Source: Sphingomonas sp. OK281 (lineage in GTDB: Bacteria > Pseudomonadota > Alphaproteobacteria > Sphingomonadales > Sphingomonadaceae). From it: a stretch of 64,000 nt of DNA. Each line of letters begins with the position of its first letter. Positions within the stretch are counted from its first letter, which is position 1. The stretch spans positions 124,001 through 188,000 of the forward strand of contig NZ_FOVZ01000002.1 of assembly GCF_900115295.1 (NCBI RefSeq), written 5' to 3'. The notes under the pieces are model-generated. The model was given only the letters and a program-made list of their open reading frames with translations. It had not been told where the DNA came from and did no database searches. The translations under genes were made by a program, and so were the position numbers. Below, piece by piece: positions 28,160 to 36,941 of the stretch.

Positions 28160-29740
28160 TTAGCCGCCGACGCGGACCGCCAGCAACTGCGCGACCTTCG
28201 CCTTGAACGCACGCAGCTTGGCGCCCGAGAGTATCGCGACGCTCGCGAACGAAACCGAGCGCGGGTTGATCGCGGCGCCGTTCTTCCACACTTCCCAATG
28301 CAGATGCGGGCCGGTCGACATGCCGGTCGAGCCGACATAGCCGATCACCTGGCCCGCCTGCACGCGCGTGCCGGACGATACCGCGATCCGGCTCATATGG
28401 CCGTAGCCGCTCGCCATCCCGCCGCCGTGCACCAGCTTGACGAAATTGCCATAGCCGCCGGTTCGTCCGGCAAAGGCGACGATGCCGTCGGTCATCGCGT
28501 GGATCGGCGATCCGTAGGGTGCACCGATGTCGAGGCCCTTGTGCATCCGCGTGAAGCCGAGCAGCGGGTGGAAGCGCATCCCGTAGTTCGACGTGATCCG
28601 ACCGGTGACCGGCATGCCCGACACGGCGCGGCGCTCGGTCTGGCCGTTCGCATCGAACCAGCCGCCACGGCCCCCATTATCATCGGCCTGGTCATCGGCA
28701 TCGACGTTCGAGGCGTCGGGCGCGAACCGGACGAGCTGTACCTTGCGGCGTCCCTGGTCGATGCCGGCGAACAGCAGGTCGCCGATCCGGGTCTCGCCGG
28801 TCGCGGCGCGTTCGCGCTCGACGATCACGTCGAAACTGTCCGCTGCGGTCACGTCGCGCCCGATCGAAAGCCGGGTCGAGATCGCCTTGATGAACGACTC
28901 CACCGCCTTTGCGGGCACGCCGGCGGCGCGCGTGGAGCGGTACAGGCTGGAGCCAACCAGGCCCTGTATCCGCAACGGCGTCGAATCGACCGCGATCGGC
29001 TTGCGGTTCACGGCCAGCCCGCCTGCACCACGCGTCAACGACAGCGCCAGGTCGAACCGCGCGCGGAAATCGAGCTGCTCCAGCGGTCGTGCGACGGTGC
29101 GATCCGGCCGCCGCCCCAGCGTCAGCGCGATGCGCGTACCGGCGGGGATGGTTTTCGGATCGACCGACCGCGCGACTAGCGCCGCGGCGGCCTCGGCATC
29201 GTTCCGGCCCACGCCCGCGCGCATCAGCGCCCGGTCGAACGCATCCCCCTGGCCGAGCGTCGCGGACAATTCGAGCGTCGGGCGTTCGGGCACGTTCGCG
29301 AGCGGCGCGACGAGGTCGTTCGCCGCCATCCGCCGCCCGGTAGTCGCGCCCTGGGCAAGTGGCGCGATGCCCTGCGCGCGGGTTTCCTCCCATTCCGCAC
29401 CGGCGAGCGGCGACGGCACCGCACCGACCAGCGGCTTGAACCCCGGCGCCAGCATCACGGTCGCCGCGCACAGTGCGGTGCAGGTCGCGAGCCCGCGCCA
29501 CCAGTCGCGACTGCCGATGCGCGCGCCGAGATCGGGCACCCAGTCGATCCGCGACGGCGCAGAGTTTGCCGCGATAACCGGTTGCCGATCGAGCGCACGA
29601 CCGAACCCGCGTGCCCCGCCGCCGGCCAGTCCCAGTGCCTGATCGTTCTGCAAATACACGCGTGCCCGCCCCGAAATCGCGTTCTGATTGTCGTGCGCCA
29701 CCTCGTCTCCGGCGCGAGCGTCGGGTTGTGGCGGGGACAT
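28160..29740 (-). CDS. M23 family metallopeptidase (LytM-type) with N-terminal membrane anchor
   Basis: This 526-residue envelope protein is probably anchored by a transmembrane helix near residues 83-100. The C-terminal LytM domain (about 375-495) has the zinc-site motifs HKGLD with H400 and D404 and GPHLHWE with H479 and H481, so it should be an active Gly-endopeptidase or D,D-endopeptidase acting on peptidoglycan. The middle (about 150-330) resembles the DUF/OapA-like regions seen in MepM-type hydrolases. The acidic linker (DADDQADDNGG) before the domain is notable. It stands alone. The role is probably cell-wall growth or division. Confidence 0.88.
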   Translation of the reverse strand: MSPPQPDARAGDEVAHDNQNAISGRARVYLQNDQALGLAGGGARGFGRALDRQPVIAANSAPSRIDWVPDLGARIGSRDWWRGLATCTALCAATVMLAPGFKPLVGAVPSPLAGAEWEETRAQGIAPLAQGATTGRRMAANDLVAPLANVPERPTLELSATLGQGDAFDRALMRAGVGRNDAEAAAALVARSVDPKTIPAGTRIALTLGRRPDRTVARPLEQLDFRARFDLALSLTRGAGGLAVNRKPIAVDSTPLRIQGLVGSSLYRSTRAAGVPAKAVESFIKAISTRLSIGRDVTAADSFDVIVERERAATGETRIGDLLFAGIDQGRRKVQLVRFAPDASNVDADDQADDNGGRGGWFDANGQTERRAVSGMPVTGRITSNYGMRFHPLLGFTRMHKGLDIGAPYGSPIHAMTDGIVAFAGRTGGYGNFVKLVHGGGMASGYGHMSRIAVSSGTRVQAGQVIGYVGSTGMSTGPHLHWEVWKNGAAINPRSVSFASVAILSGAKLRAFKAKVAQLLAVRVGG

Positions 29741-30043
29741 GCTAAAGTCAAATTAACCCGGGCGATTGCGAGACTTGGCGGCGGCGGAGCGTGCCTAGGC
29801 CGGGGCGGACGTCCGAACCTCGTCTACCACCCCGGCGAAGGCCGGGGCCCAATCGGGTAGGCCAAGGTGATGGAGCACGGACCACCGTTAAGCCTGCTCC
29901 CCAACTGGGTCCCAGTCGTTGCCGGAGTGGGGGTGGACGTAGATACGTACCGGCTCCCTCCCAGGTTAGACGATCGAGCGAACGACCCAGCAATTCCACC
30001 CAGGTCATTGCGCACGCCCGCTTTACCCCCGATGTTGTCGGTC
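29741..30043. other. Divergent intergenic region with a degenerate family A repeat
   Basis: This 303-base gap lies between the divergent M23 and Suv3-like helicase genes. It contains the degenerate repeat A4 (29826-29930). The open frame running into the helicase from 29867 crosses the repeat and is not considered coding. Promoters for both genes should lie here, but I could not identify them. Confidence 0.5.
29826..29930 (-). repeat. Family A inverted repeat (copy A4, degenerate, minus orientation)
   Basis: The left arm ACCACCCCGGCGAAGGCC is intact. The right arm has decayed (CCAACTGGGTCCCAGTCGTT then GCCGGAGTGG). The core read on the minus strand still aligns with the other copies, although the GTTAC motif is altered to ATCAC. 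Confidence 0.75.
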
Positions 30044-32536
30044 ATGAGCGACGATGTCTCCGCTGGCGTGACCGCGGTTCTCGGCCCGACCAACACGGGC
30101 AAGACGCACCTCGCGATCGAGCGGATGTGCGCGCATTCGAGCGGCATGATCGGCTTCCCGCTGCGCCTGCTCGCGCGCGAGGTCTATGACCGTGTCGTCG
30201 CGATCAAGGGCGCGAACCGCGTCGCGTTGGTCACCGGCGAAGAGAAGATCGTGCCGCCCGACGCTCGCTGGTTCCTGTGTACCGCCGAGTCGATGCCCGA
30301 TCGCGACGTCGCCTTCGTCGGCATCGACGAAGCGCAGTTGGGCGCGGACCCGGAGCGCGGCCACGTCTTCACGGATCGTCTGCTCCGCGCTCGCGGTCGC
30401 GAGGAAACGATGATCCTCGGCTCCGAGGCGCTGCGGCCGATGATCAAGAAGCTCGTCCCCGGCGCGGAGATCGTCAATCGGCCGCGCTTCTCGACGCTGA
30501 CCTATGCCGGCGCGAAGAAGATCAGCCGCTTGCCCAAGCGCTCGGCGATCGTCGCGTTCTCGGCGGAGGAGGTCTACGCGGTCGCCGAGATGCTGCGGCG
30601 TCTGCGCGGCGGTGCGGCGGTGGTGATGGGGGCCCTGTCTCCCCGAACCCGCAACGCACAGGTGGCGATGTTCCAGGCGGGCGAGGTCGATTATCTGGTC
30701 GCGACCGACGCGATCGGGATGGGGCTCAACATGGACGTCGCACATGTCGCGTTCGCGAGCCTCAACAAGTTCGACGGCAAGCGCCAGCGTCGCCTCACGG
30801 TGGCCGAGATGGCACAGATCGCGGGGCGTGCGGGGCGGCATCAGCGTGATGGCACGTTCGGCGCGCTATCGGACGACGGCCCCGGTGCGTTCCTGCCCGA
30901 GGAAGTGCTGGCGATCGAGGAGCACCGGTTTCCGCGTCTCGAGAACCTGTACTGGCGACAGGGCGAGCCCGATTTCGCGAGCATCGACGCGCTGGTGGCC
31001 AGCCTCGAAGCGCGGCCGCCCGCGGGCGTGCTCCGTGCCGCGCCGCAAGCCCTCGATCTCGGTGTATTGAAGCGGCTCGCGGAGGAAGGCTGGGTCCGCG
31101 AACGCGCACGGCACCCGGCGATCGTCGCGCGGTTGTGGGCGGCGTGCGGCGTACCTGATTTCCGCAAAGTCGGCCTCGATCCGCATGCGCGCTTCGTGTC
31201 GCGGCTGTTCGGGCATCTGAGCGAAGGCCGTGGGCATATTCCGCACCAATGGTTCGCGGACGAGATCGCGCGGCTCGATACCGTGGCGGGCGACGTGCCG
31301 GTGATCGCCGGGCGGATCGCCGCGACGCGGATCTGGGCGTATATTGCGCAGCGCGCCGACTGGCTTGCCGAGCCGACGCTCTGGGCCGCGCGTACCGCCG
31401 CACTCGAGGAACGCCTTTCGGATGCGCTCCACGCCAGCCTGACGCAGAGGTTCGTCGACAAGCGCACGACCGCGCTGATGCGCCAGATCGGCGCGGATGC
31501 GGGCGCGCTGCCGGTGGTGATCGGGCCCGAGGGCGAGGTAATGGTCGAGGATCATCCGATCGGCCGCCTCGACGGGTTCCGCTTCACCGTGGCGGCGGAT
31601 GCGCGGGCCAGCGACAAGCGGCTGCTGCTCGCGGCGGCGGAAAAGCGGCTGACTGGCGAGCGGTCGCGGCGTGGGCAGTCGCTGGTCGATGCGCCGGACG
31701 CCGATATCGCGCTCGACGATGCGGCGCAGGTCATCTGGGCGGGTCACCCGGTCGCCAAGCTTGGCGCGGGGCCGTCGTTCGCCCGGCCGAAGCTGATCCT
31801 CGATCGCTCGCTCGACTGCCTCGACAAACCCGCACGCGATCGGATCGAGGCGCGGCTGTCGCTGTGGCTTGCGGGGATGCTGAAGCGGCGGATCGCCGTG
31901 CTGGTCCACCTCGCCGAATTGAGCCGTGATCCGAATGCGACGCCGGCGTTGCGCGCGGTCGCGAGCGCGATCGAAGACGCCGGCGGGATCCTGCCGCGCT
32001 TGCCGATGCGGCTGGCGCTCGACGCCATCGATCCCGAGGAGCGCAAGCGGCTGCGCAAGATCGGCATCACGGTAGGCGCGCTCGACTTGTTCGATGCGCG
32101 GTTGCTCAAGCCCGAGTCCGCGCGTTGGCGGCGCATCCTGGCGGCTGCTCGCGGCGCGACGATCGCCGCCCCGCGAGATGGGGCAACGGTACTGGCGCGT
32201 GGCAGCGAGGGCGCGGTTCTGGAGGCAGGGTTCCGCCCCCTCGGACTCCAGGCGGTCCGGATCGACCTGATCGAGCGTATCGCCCGTGCCGCCCACGATT
32301 CGCGGCAGGGGCGCACGCCGTTCGCGCCAGACCCTGCGCTGGCGACTTCGATCGGCGTCGACCCGGCGTCGCTGGAGCGGTTGATGGCCGAACTCGGGTT
32401 CAAGGCGTTGGCGGGGGACACGCTGCGCTGGGTGTGGCGTGGTCGCCCGCCCGCTCGCCCCGTTGCGGCAGCACCGATCGATCCGTCGCGACAGAACGCG
32501 TTTGCCGGGCTCGCCGCACTGGTCCGCCATGGTTGA
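30044..32536 (+). CDS. Suv3-like ATP-dependent RNA helicase
   Basis: This is a superfamily 2 helicase of about 830 residues. Walker A appears as GPTNTGKT at residues 14-21 and the DExx box as IDEAQ at 94-98, with QIAGRAGRHQRDG as motif VI. The TNTGKT P-loop and DEAQ box are those of mitochondrial Suv3, the RNA degradosome helicase, and of its alphaproteobacterial homologues. About 450 further residues follow the motor. I start at ATG 30044 (MSDDVSAG), with ATG 30032 as an alternative, because the longer frame crosses repeat A4. It overlaps the S4-domain gene by 8 bases, which suggests linked RNA roles. Confidence 0.88.
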   Translation: MSDDVSAGVTAVLGPTNTGKTHLAIERMCAHSSGMIGFPLRLLAREVYDRVVAIKGANRVALVTGEEKIVPPDARWFLCTAESMPDRDVAFVGIDEAQLGADPERGHVFTDRLLRARGREETMILGSEALRPMIKKLVPGAEIVNRPRFSTLTYAGAKKISRLPKRSAIVAFSAEEVYAVAEMLRRLRGGAAVVMGALSPRTRNAQVAMFQAGEVDYLVATDAIGMGLNMDVAHVAFASLNKFDGKRQRRLTVAEMAQIAGRAGRHQRDGTFGALSDDGPGAFLPEEVLAIEEHRFPRLENLYWRQGEPDFASIDALVASLEARPPAGVLRAAPQALDLGVLKRLAEEGWVRERARHPAIVARLWAACGVPDFRKVGLDPHARFVSRLFGHLSEGRGHIPHQWFADEIARLDTVAGDVPVIAGRIAATRIWAYIAQRADWLAEPTLWAARTAALEERLSDALHASLTQRFVDKRTTALMRQIGADAGALPVVIGPEGEVMVEDHPIGRLDGFRFTVAADARASDKRLLLAAAEKRLTGERSRRGQSLVDAPDADIALDDAAQVIWAGHPVAKLGAGPSFARPKLILDRSLDCLDKPARDRIEARLSLWLAGMLKRRIAVLVHLAELSRDPNATPALRAVASAIEDAGGILPRLPMRLALDAIDPEERKRLRKIGITVGALDLFDARLLKPESARWRRILAAARGATIAAPRDGATVLARGSEGAVLEAGFRPLGLQAVRIDLIERIARAAHDSRQGRTPFAPDPALATSIGVDPASLERLMAELGFKALAGDTLRWVWRGRPPARPVAAAPIDPSRQNAFAGLAALVRHG

Positions 32537-32837
32537 AGGCGCGATGCGGATCGATCGGTTCCTGTGGTTCGTGCGGCTCGCGAAAACACGCAGCGCCGCG
32601 CAGGCGATCGCCGAAAAGGGGCATCTCCGCATCGACGGTCGCCCGATCGATCGCGCGCACTGCCCGGTGCGGATCGGGAATGTGCTGACGTTTGCAGTGG
32701 CCGATCAGGTTCGGGTGATCCGGGTCGAGGCGTTGCCGGCGCGACGGGGGCCGGCGCCCGAGGCACAGGCATGCTATCAGGATTTGATCGCCGGCAAGAC
32801 GCCTGCCGGCACGGTCCGCGACCCCGCCTCGGAATAA
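32529..32837 (+). CDS. S4 RNA-binding domain protein (Hsp15/HslR-like)
   Basis: The protein is 102 residues and consists of an S4 domain (MRIDRFLWFVRLAKTRSAAQ then AIAEKGHLRIDG) plus a short basic tail. In E. coli, Hsp15 of this family binds nascent-chain-carrying 50S subunits released after heat shock. ATG 32529 overlaps the helicase stop by 8 bases; an internal ATG at 32544 begins the S4 domain exactly and could be the real start. It is co-transcribed with the Suv3-like helicase. Confidence 0.87.
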   Translation: MVEGAMRIDRFLWFVRLAKTRSAAQAIAEKGHLRIDGRPIDRAHCPVRIGNVLTFAVADQVRVIRVEALPARRGPAPEAQACYQDLIAGKTPAGTVRDPASE

Positions 32838-32989
32838 ACTCGATCCGTCCACCTTGCGGAGGAGGATACGAGAGCGACAAAGCCTGATAACGTCTCGCAG
32901 AAGGCTTGCTATGATTGACGCGACGGGCAGGCGCGCATAGTCGCTGGCGCGTTCGTCGCCGGAAAGGAATCCGGCCCAGGAGTTCTGCA

Positions 32990-33331
32990 ATGACCTACGT
33001 CGTCACCGATGCCTGCATCCGCTGCAAGTACATGGACTGCGTGGAAGTGTGCCCGGTCGACTGCTTCTACGAGGGCGAGAACATGCTGGTGATCAATCCC
33101 AGCGAGTGCATCGACTGCGGCGTGTGCGAGCCCGAATGTCCCGCCGAGGCGATCCTGCCCGACACCGAGAGCGGGCTGGAGCAGTGGCTCGAGCTCAACA
33201 CGACCTTCTCGGCGCAATGGCCCAACGTCACGCGCAACGACAACCAGACGCCGCCGGATGCCGACGCCATGAAGGGCGTCGAGGGCAAGTTCGACAAGTA
33301 TTTCTCGCCCGAGCCCGGCGCAGGCGACTGA
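32990..33331 (+). CDS. fdxA: Seven-iron ferredoxin FdxA
   Basis: FdxA is a small soluble electron carrier with one [3Fe-4S] and one [4Fe-4S] cluster. The cysteines at 9, 12, 17, 21 and 25 in the first half and 40, 43, 46 and 50 in the second fit the 7Fe pattern (CX7CX3CP and CxxCxxCxxxCP). The 113-residue length and the GKFDKYF-type C-terminal tail are typical. ATG 32990 has CAGGAG upstream. The gene sits between the S4 gene and carD, a conserved alphaproteobacterial order as far as I recall. Confidence 0.95.
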   Translation: MTYVVTDACIRCKYMDCVEVCPVDCFYEGENMLVINPSECIDCGVCEPECPAEAILPDTESGLEQWLELNTTFSAQWPNVTRNDNQTPPDADAMKGVEGKFDKYFSPEPGAGD

Positions 33332-33533
33332 TAAGAGGCGGCGAATCCTGGAAAGGGCAAGCCGCCTGCCACGTTCGGCTGGTAATTTTGTTGCAAAGCT
33401 GCTAGATGGGTCCGCGACGGGCGCGATGATTCACGTCATCCGCCTGACGTGTAGACCTATCCCTCCCCCGATGCAGCAGCGACGAGTCCTTCGTCGAGGC
33501 GTCGCGTGGAGGCCTGATCCGGAAAGGCCCCAA

Positions 33534-34067
33534 ATGGCTGCCAAGGCACTGTCCTTCGATGTCGGTGATTTCGTCGTTTATCCCAAGCACGGGGTCGGCC
33601 GTGTGATCGAGCTCCAGCGCTCGGAAATCGCCGGCATGACACTGGAACTCTACGTCCTCCGGTTCGAGAAGGAGCGCATGACGCTCCGCGTGCCGACCAA
33701 CAAGGCCGAAAGCGTCGGCATGCGCAAGCTGTCGTCCGACAAGACGATGCGCGAGGCGATGGACACGCTCAAGGGCAAGCCCAAGGTCAAGCGCACCATG
33801 TGGTCGCGTCGCGCGCAGGAATATGAAGCGAAGATCAACTCGGGCGACCTCGTGTCGATCGCCGAAGTGGTCCGCGACCTGTTCCGTGCCGACGACCAGC
33901 CCGAGCAGAGCTATTCCGAGCGCCAGATCTTCGAAGGCGCGACCAGCCGTCTCGCACGCGAACTGGCGGCGATGGAAGAGCTCGACGAGCCCAAGGCGCA
34001 GGAGAAGATCCTCGACATCCTCCGCGCCGCGGCCGCAATCTACAACAAGGACAAGGTACCGGCGTAA
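33534..34067 (+). CDS. carD: CarD-family transcriptional regulator
   Basis: CarD binds the beta subunit of RNA polymerase and stabilises open complexes at rRNA and other promoters. The protein is 177 residues with an N-terminal Tudor-like RNAP-interaction domain (FDVGDFVVYPKHGVGRV, about residues 8-22) and a C-terminal helical DNA-binding domain. The ATG at 33534 gives the family N-terminus; the upstream open frame to 33426 is not coding. A strong terminator follows. Confidence 0.95.
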   Translation: MAAKALSFDVGDFVVYPKHGVGRVIELQRSEIAGMTLELYVLRFEKERMTLRVPTNKAESVGMRKLSSDKTMREAMDTLKGKPKVKRTMWSRRAQEYEAKINSGDLVSIAEVVRDLFRADDQPEQSYSERQIFEGATSRLARELAAMEELDEPKAQEKILDILRAAAAIYNKDKVPA

Positions 34068-34090
34068 CGCCTGGTTGCTTTGCCGAGACG

Positions 34091-34120
34091 AAAGGGCGGT
34101 CCTGCGGGGCCGCCCTTTTT
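34091..34120 (+). terminator. Rho-independent terminator after carD
   Basis: AAAGGGCGG pairs with CCGCCCTTT around an 11-12-base loop and ends in a run of T. It begins 24 bases after the carD stop. The A-rich left flank may let it work on the minus strand as well. Confidence 0.9.
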
Positions 34121-34539
34121 CGTTTCGGGATGAGCTGCCTTTCGATCCTCCCCGGCAAGGGGGAAGATTGCAGAACACCCTACCACCCCGGCGACGGCCG
34201 GGGCCCAATTGAAAAGGCTGGAGTAACGGAGCGCCGCCTTAGTTTGCGACGTTTCCCAACTGGGCCCCGGCCTTCGCCGGAGTGGTGCAAGTACCTGAAG
34301 TATATCTTGCTATCGGTGCCGTTTAATTGGCAAATCTGAATGTACGCTTGCCATAGATCAAGAAAGCGACCGGCAGGATCGTTACACTCAAAATTCAGTC
34401 GCAGACTCCAACCTAGGACAAGTCACGTCCTATGCGGTGAACGTCTCGCCGGACGGAGCCAACGTCTCGCCGGATATCGATTGTCATTCCGGCGACTCTC
34501 CGCTGACTGACGCCATCCATGTTTGGAAAGGGTAAGTTT
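34121..34539. other. Intergenic region with a family A repeat
   Basis: This 419-base gap holds repeat A5 (34182-34286). Closer to the next gene are two partial direct repeats containing GTCTCGCCGGA (about 34442 and 34464). No coding frame is supported. The promoter of the lipoprotein gene at 34540 should lie in the right half. Confidence 0.5.
34182..34286 (-). repeat. Family A inverted repeat (copy A5, minus orientation)
   Basis: ACCACCCCGGCGACGGCC and GGCCTTCGCCGGAGTGGT are the arms, each with one change from the consensus. CCCAATTG and CAACTGGG lie inside. The core on the minus strand reads CCGTTACTCCAGCCTTTTCA, matching the other copies. Confidence 0.88.
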
Positions 34540-34851
34540 ATGCGTTCAAGTTTCCCGAAATCTCCCACCGTCGCTTTGATCCTCATCGCCGGCGTCGGGC
34601 TGAGCGGTTGCGCCACGAAGGGTTTCGTCCGCGAGCAGATCGCCGTGGTCAACACGCGGATCGACGGCATGGACGGTCGCCTGCGTACCGTCGAAGGCAC
34701 GTCGGGTCAGGCACTTGCTCAGGCTCAGGCCGCTGCCGGCCAGGCTCAGCAGAACGGCCAGCGTCTCGACCAGCTTACCGGCCGCGTCGACGGTATCGAC
34801 CAGCAGGTCCAGCAACAGGCGCAGCAGCGTCAGCGCAAGCCGCGCGGCTAA
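34540..34851 (+). CDS. Small coiled-coil lipoprotein (Lpp-like)
   Basis: The protein is 103 residues. A signal peptide ends in the lipobox LSGC, with Cys 24 as the predicted lipid site. The rest is a helical, Gln/Ala-rich region with a heptad-like pattern (VVNTRIDGMDGRLRTVEG; LAQAQAAAGQAQQNGQRLDQL). It resembles murein-lipoprotein-type or OmpA-linked coiled-coil lipoproteins. I prefer the ATG at 34540, preceded by AAAGGGTAAG, over the in-frame ATG at 34519. The next gene, an L,D-transpeptidase, starts 47 bases later; attachment of this lipoprotein to peptidoglycan by it is only a guess. Confidence 0.72.
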   Translation: MRSSFPKSPTVALILIAGVGLSGCATKGFVREQIAVVNTRIDGMDGRLRTVEGTSGQALAQAQAAAGQAQQNGQRLDQLTGRVDGIDQQVQQQAQQRQRKPRG

Positions 34852-34898
34852 CGCATCCTCGCGCACGCACCCGACATCGACGGACGGCCCCGTAGCAC

Positions 34899-35678
34899 AT
34901 GATGATCAAGGTCTCGGGGCTGTCTAGTCTCGTCCGCCGTACGAGTATGGTCGCCGGCCTGGCGCTGGCGCTGATCGCTCCGCAGGCATCGTCGGCGGCG
35001 ACGCCGAACGGTGCCAGTGCGCACAAGGCGGCGAGCGCGCGCAAGGTTAAGGTTTCGACACGCTCGCATGCGAAAGCCGCGAAGCGTGTCGAGGCTCCTC
35101 TGTTGCTGCCCCCGCAATCGGAGCCGGCGAGCCGCCTGATCGCGTGGGTCGCGGTGGAGCACGATAATGGCAACCTGCCCTATGCCGTCATCGACAAGCA
35201 GGCGGCGTCGTTGCTGCTCTTCAACGCGAAGGGGGAGTTCGTCGGCCAGGCACCCGTCCTGCTCGGCATCGGCATCGGTGACGATTCGTCGCCGGGCGTC
35301 GGTGCGAAGGACTTGGCGGACATCGGCCCGGCCGAGCGGACGACCCCGGCGGGGCGCTTCGTCGCGAAGTTCGGGCGCGCATTCGGTCGCCAGCGTGTGC
35401 TCTGGGTCGATTATGCGAACTCGGTCGCGCTGCACGCGGTGATCACCACGCACAAGAGCGAACACCGCGTCGAGCGCCTGCTGTCGCCGACTCCGGACGA
35501 CAACCGCATCAGTTTCGGCTGCATCAACGTCGGCACCAAATTCTACACCGGCAAACTCAGCCCGCTGTTCCAGAGGAAGGGCGGGGTGGTTTACATCCTT
35601 CCCGACACCAAGACGCTCGACGACGTCTTCCCCCGCGTGCGCCTGCTGCCCTATGTCAGCGCTGCCGCCGCCAGCTAG
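34899..35678 (+). CDS. L,D-transpeptidase (YkuD domain), variant active-site motif
   Basis: This 259-residue periplasmic protein has a signal segment (about 1-34), a basic linker and a C-terminal YkuD domain. The presumed catalytic Cys is C208 in ISFGCINV, with His 179 (VALHAV) upstream. The common motif is SHGC, so the His before Gly is Phe here. I recall related proteobacterial proteins with SFGC or SYGC, so it may be a natural variant rather than a dead enzyme. Such enzymes make 3-3 cross-links or attach proteins to peptidoglycan. The start may be either of two adjacent ATGs at 34899 and 34902. Confidence 0.85.
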   Translation: MMIKVSGLSSLVRRTSMVAGLALALIAPQASSAATPNGASAHKAASARKVKVSTRSHAKAAKRVEAPLLLPPQSEPASRLIAWVAVEHDNGNLPYAVIDKQAASLLLFNAKGEFVGQAPVLLGIGIGDDSSPGVGAKDLADIGPAERTTPAGRFVAKFGRAFGRQRVLWVDYANSVALHAVITTHKSEHRVERLLSPTPDDNRISFGCINVGTKFYTGKLSPLFQRKGGVVYILPDTKTLDDVFPRVRLLPYVSAAAAS

Positions 35679-35702
35679 ACCGCCCGGCGCGAAGGAAACG
35701 TC

Positions 35703-36038
35703 ATGATCTTGCTGATGCTTGCACTCGCCGCTGCCGATCCATCCGCCGATCGACCGGTAGTCGTGAGTTCGCTCACGACCCAGCAGATGCTGGAATATTG
35801 CCAGGGCAAGGACAGCGATCCGACCGCCAATTTCTGCACCGGCTACATTCTCGGCGAATTCGACGCCCTGTCGCTATCGGGCGGCATATGCCCGTTGCCG
35901 GCCCGCGCCTCGAACATCGAGGTCGTCGCGACGGTGCGGAGGTATCTCCGCGCGCGAGCGAAAAAGACCGGCACCGGCGCGCCCTCGTTCGTCGTCCGCG
36001 ATGCCCTGCGCGACGCCTATCCGTGCAAACGTAAGTAG
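35703..36038 (+). CDS. Rap1a/Tai-like secreted protein
   Basis: The protein is 111 residues with a short signal peptide (about 1-11). The mature part has conserved cysteines at about 33, 45, 63 and 108 and the pattern YCQG...FCTGYILGEFDAL...ICPLP...VVATVRRYLRA...VVRDALRDAYPC. That matches the Rap1a/Tai family, named for immunity proteins against type VI amidase effectors. No toxin or T6SS gene is near. Orphan family members are common, so a housekeeping periplasmic role is as likely as immunity. It follows the transpeptidase by 24 bases, probably in one operon. Confidence 0.7.
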   Translation: MILLMLALAAADPSADRPVVVSSLTTQQMLEYCQGKDSDPTANFCTGYILGEFDALSLSGGICPLPARASNIEVVATVRRYLRARAKKTGTGAPSFVVRDALRDAYPCKRK

Positions 36039-36160
36039 CGCGCCGCCGCGCCGCCCCGGTGGCGGAGCGGGAATGTCCTACCATCGTCACGCACGCGATT
36101 TCGCTTCCTCGCGCCGGGGATCAGGTGTATTGCTACAACAATACACATAAGGAGGATGCG

Positions 36161-36892
36161 ATGAACTTTCTTGCGCTCGGGCTGATCATTCCTCTCGCAG
36201 CATGTTCGTTCGGCTGGAACGGCGACAGCGAGAATTCAGGCGCTGCGGCGGCGGGGTCTGGGACTACCCGGACCTTCCAGGTTGCCGGTTTCAATGGCAT
36301 CGACCTTCGCGGCTCGGACGATGTCGACGTTCGCGTCGGCACCGGCTTTTCGGTCCGCGCCGAGGGAGCGAGCGAGCAGCTCGACCGGCTGCGCATCGAG
36401 CGCGACGGCGATACGCTGGCGATCGGGCGCAAGGACGGCGCCAGCTTCGGCTGGAGCAAGGGCGCAAAGGTCAAGGTGTACGTCACCCTGCCACGGCTGA
36501 CCGACGCGAGCATCTCGGGATCGGGCAACATGGCGGTCGATCGGGTCGATGGTGGCGGGTTCGAGGGCGGCATTGCGGGATCGGGCAATCTCGACATCGC
36601 CGCAATCGAGGTCGCTGACGTCAAATTCTCGATTCCAGGTTCGGGAACGGTGCGCGCGAGCGGCGCGGCGCAGGCACTGACGGTCGATATCGCCGGTTCG
36701 GGCACCGTTAACGGCGCCAAACTCCATGCACGATCGGCCACGATCGACCTTTCAGGGTCGGGCAGCGTCCGCGCGGTCGTCGATGGCCCCGCCAAGGTCG
36801 ATCTGTCGGGATCCGGCGACGTCGATCTCGGGCCCAATGCGCGCTGCACGATCTCGAAGTCGGGCTCTGGCAGCGTTCGTTGCGCGCGTTGA
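36161..36892 (+). CDS. GIN domain (DUF2807) lipoprotein
   Basis: The protein is 243 residues with a lipoprotein signal (IPLAAC, Cys 15). It then has a right-handed beta-helix-like GIN/DUF2807 domain full of the repeating SGSG pattern (ISGSGNMAVD, IAGSGNLDIA, IPGSGTVRAS, LSGSGSVRAV, LSGSGDVDLG). A strong AAGGAGG precedes ATG 36161. It is followed after 49 bases by a second GIN-domain gene. Envelope location is clear; function is unknown, although such domains have been proposed to bind polymers or act in stress sensing. Confidence 0.85.
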   Translation: MNFLALGLIIPLAACSFGWNGDSENSGAAAAGSGTTRTFQVAGFNGIDLRGSDDVDVRVGTGFSVRAEGASEQLDRLRIERDGDTLAIGRKDGASFGWSKGAKVKVYVTLPRLTDASISGSGNMAVDRVDGGGFEGGIAGSGNLDIAAIEVADVKFSIPGSGTVRASGAAQALTVDIAGSGTVNGAKLHARSATIDLSGSGSVRAVVDGPAKVDLSGSGDVDLGPNARCTISKSGSGSVRCAR

Positions 36893-36941
36893 CCCGCCAT
36901 CCGACTTGCAGGGCGGCATCCAGCCAGCGACAGTTGCGGCC

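Noticed and set aside
29867..30043. N-terminal extension of the Suv3-like helicase frame
   Set aside because: It runs through the degenerate repeat A4 and has no conserved residues before MSDDVSAG.
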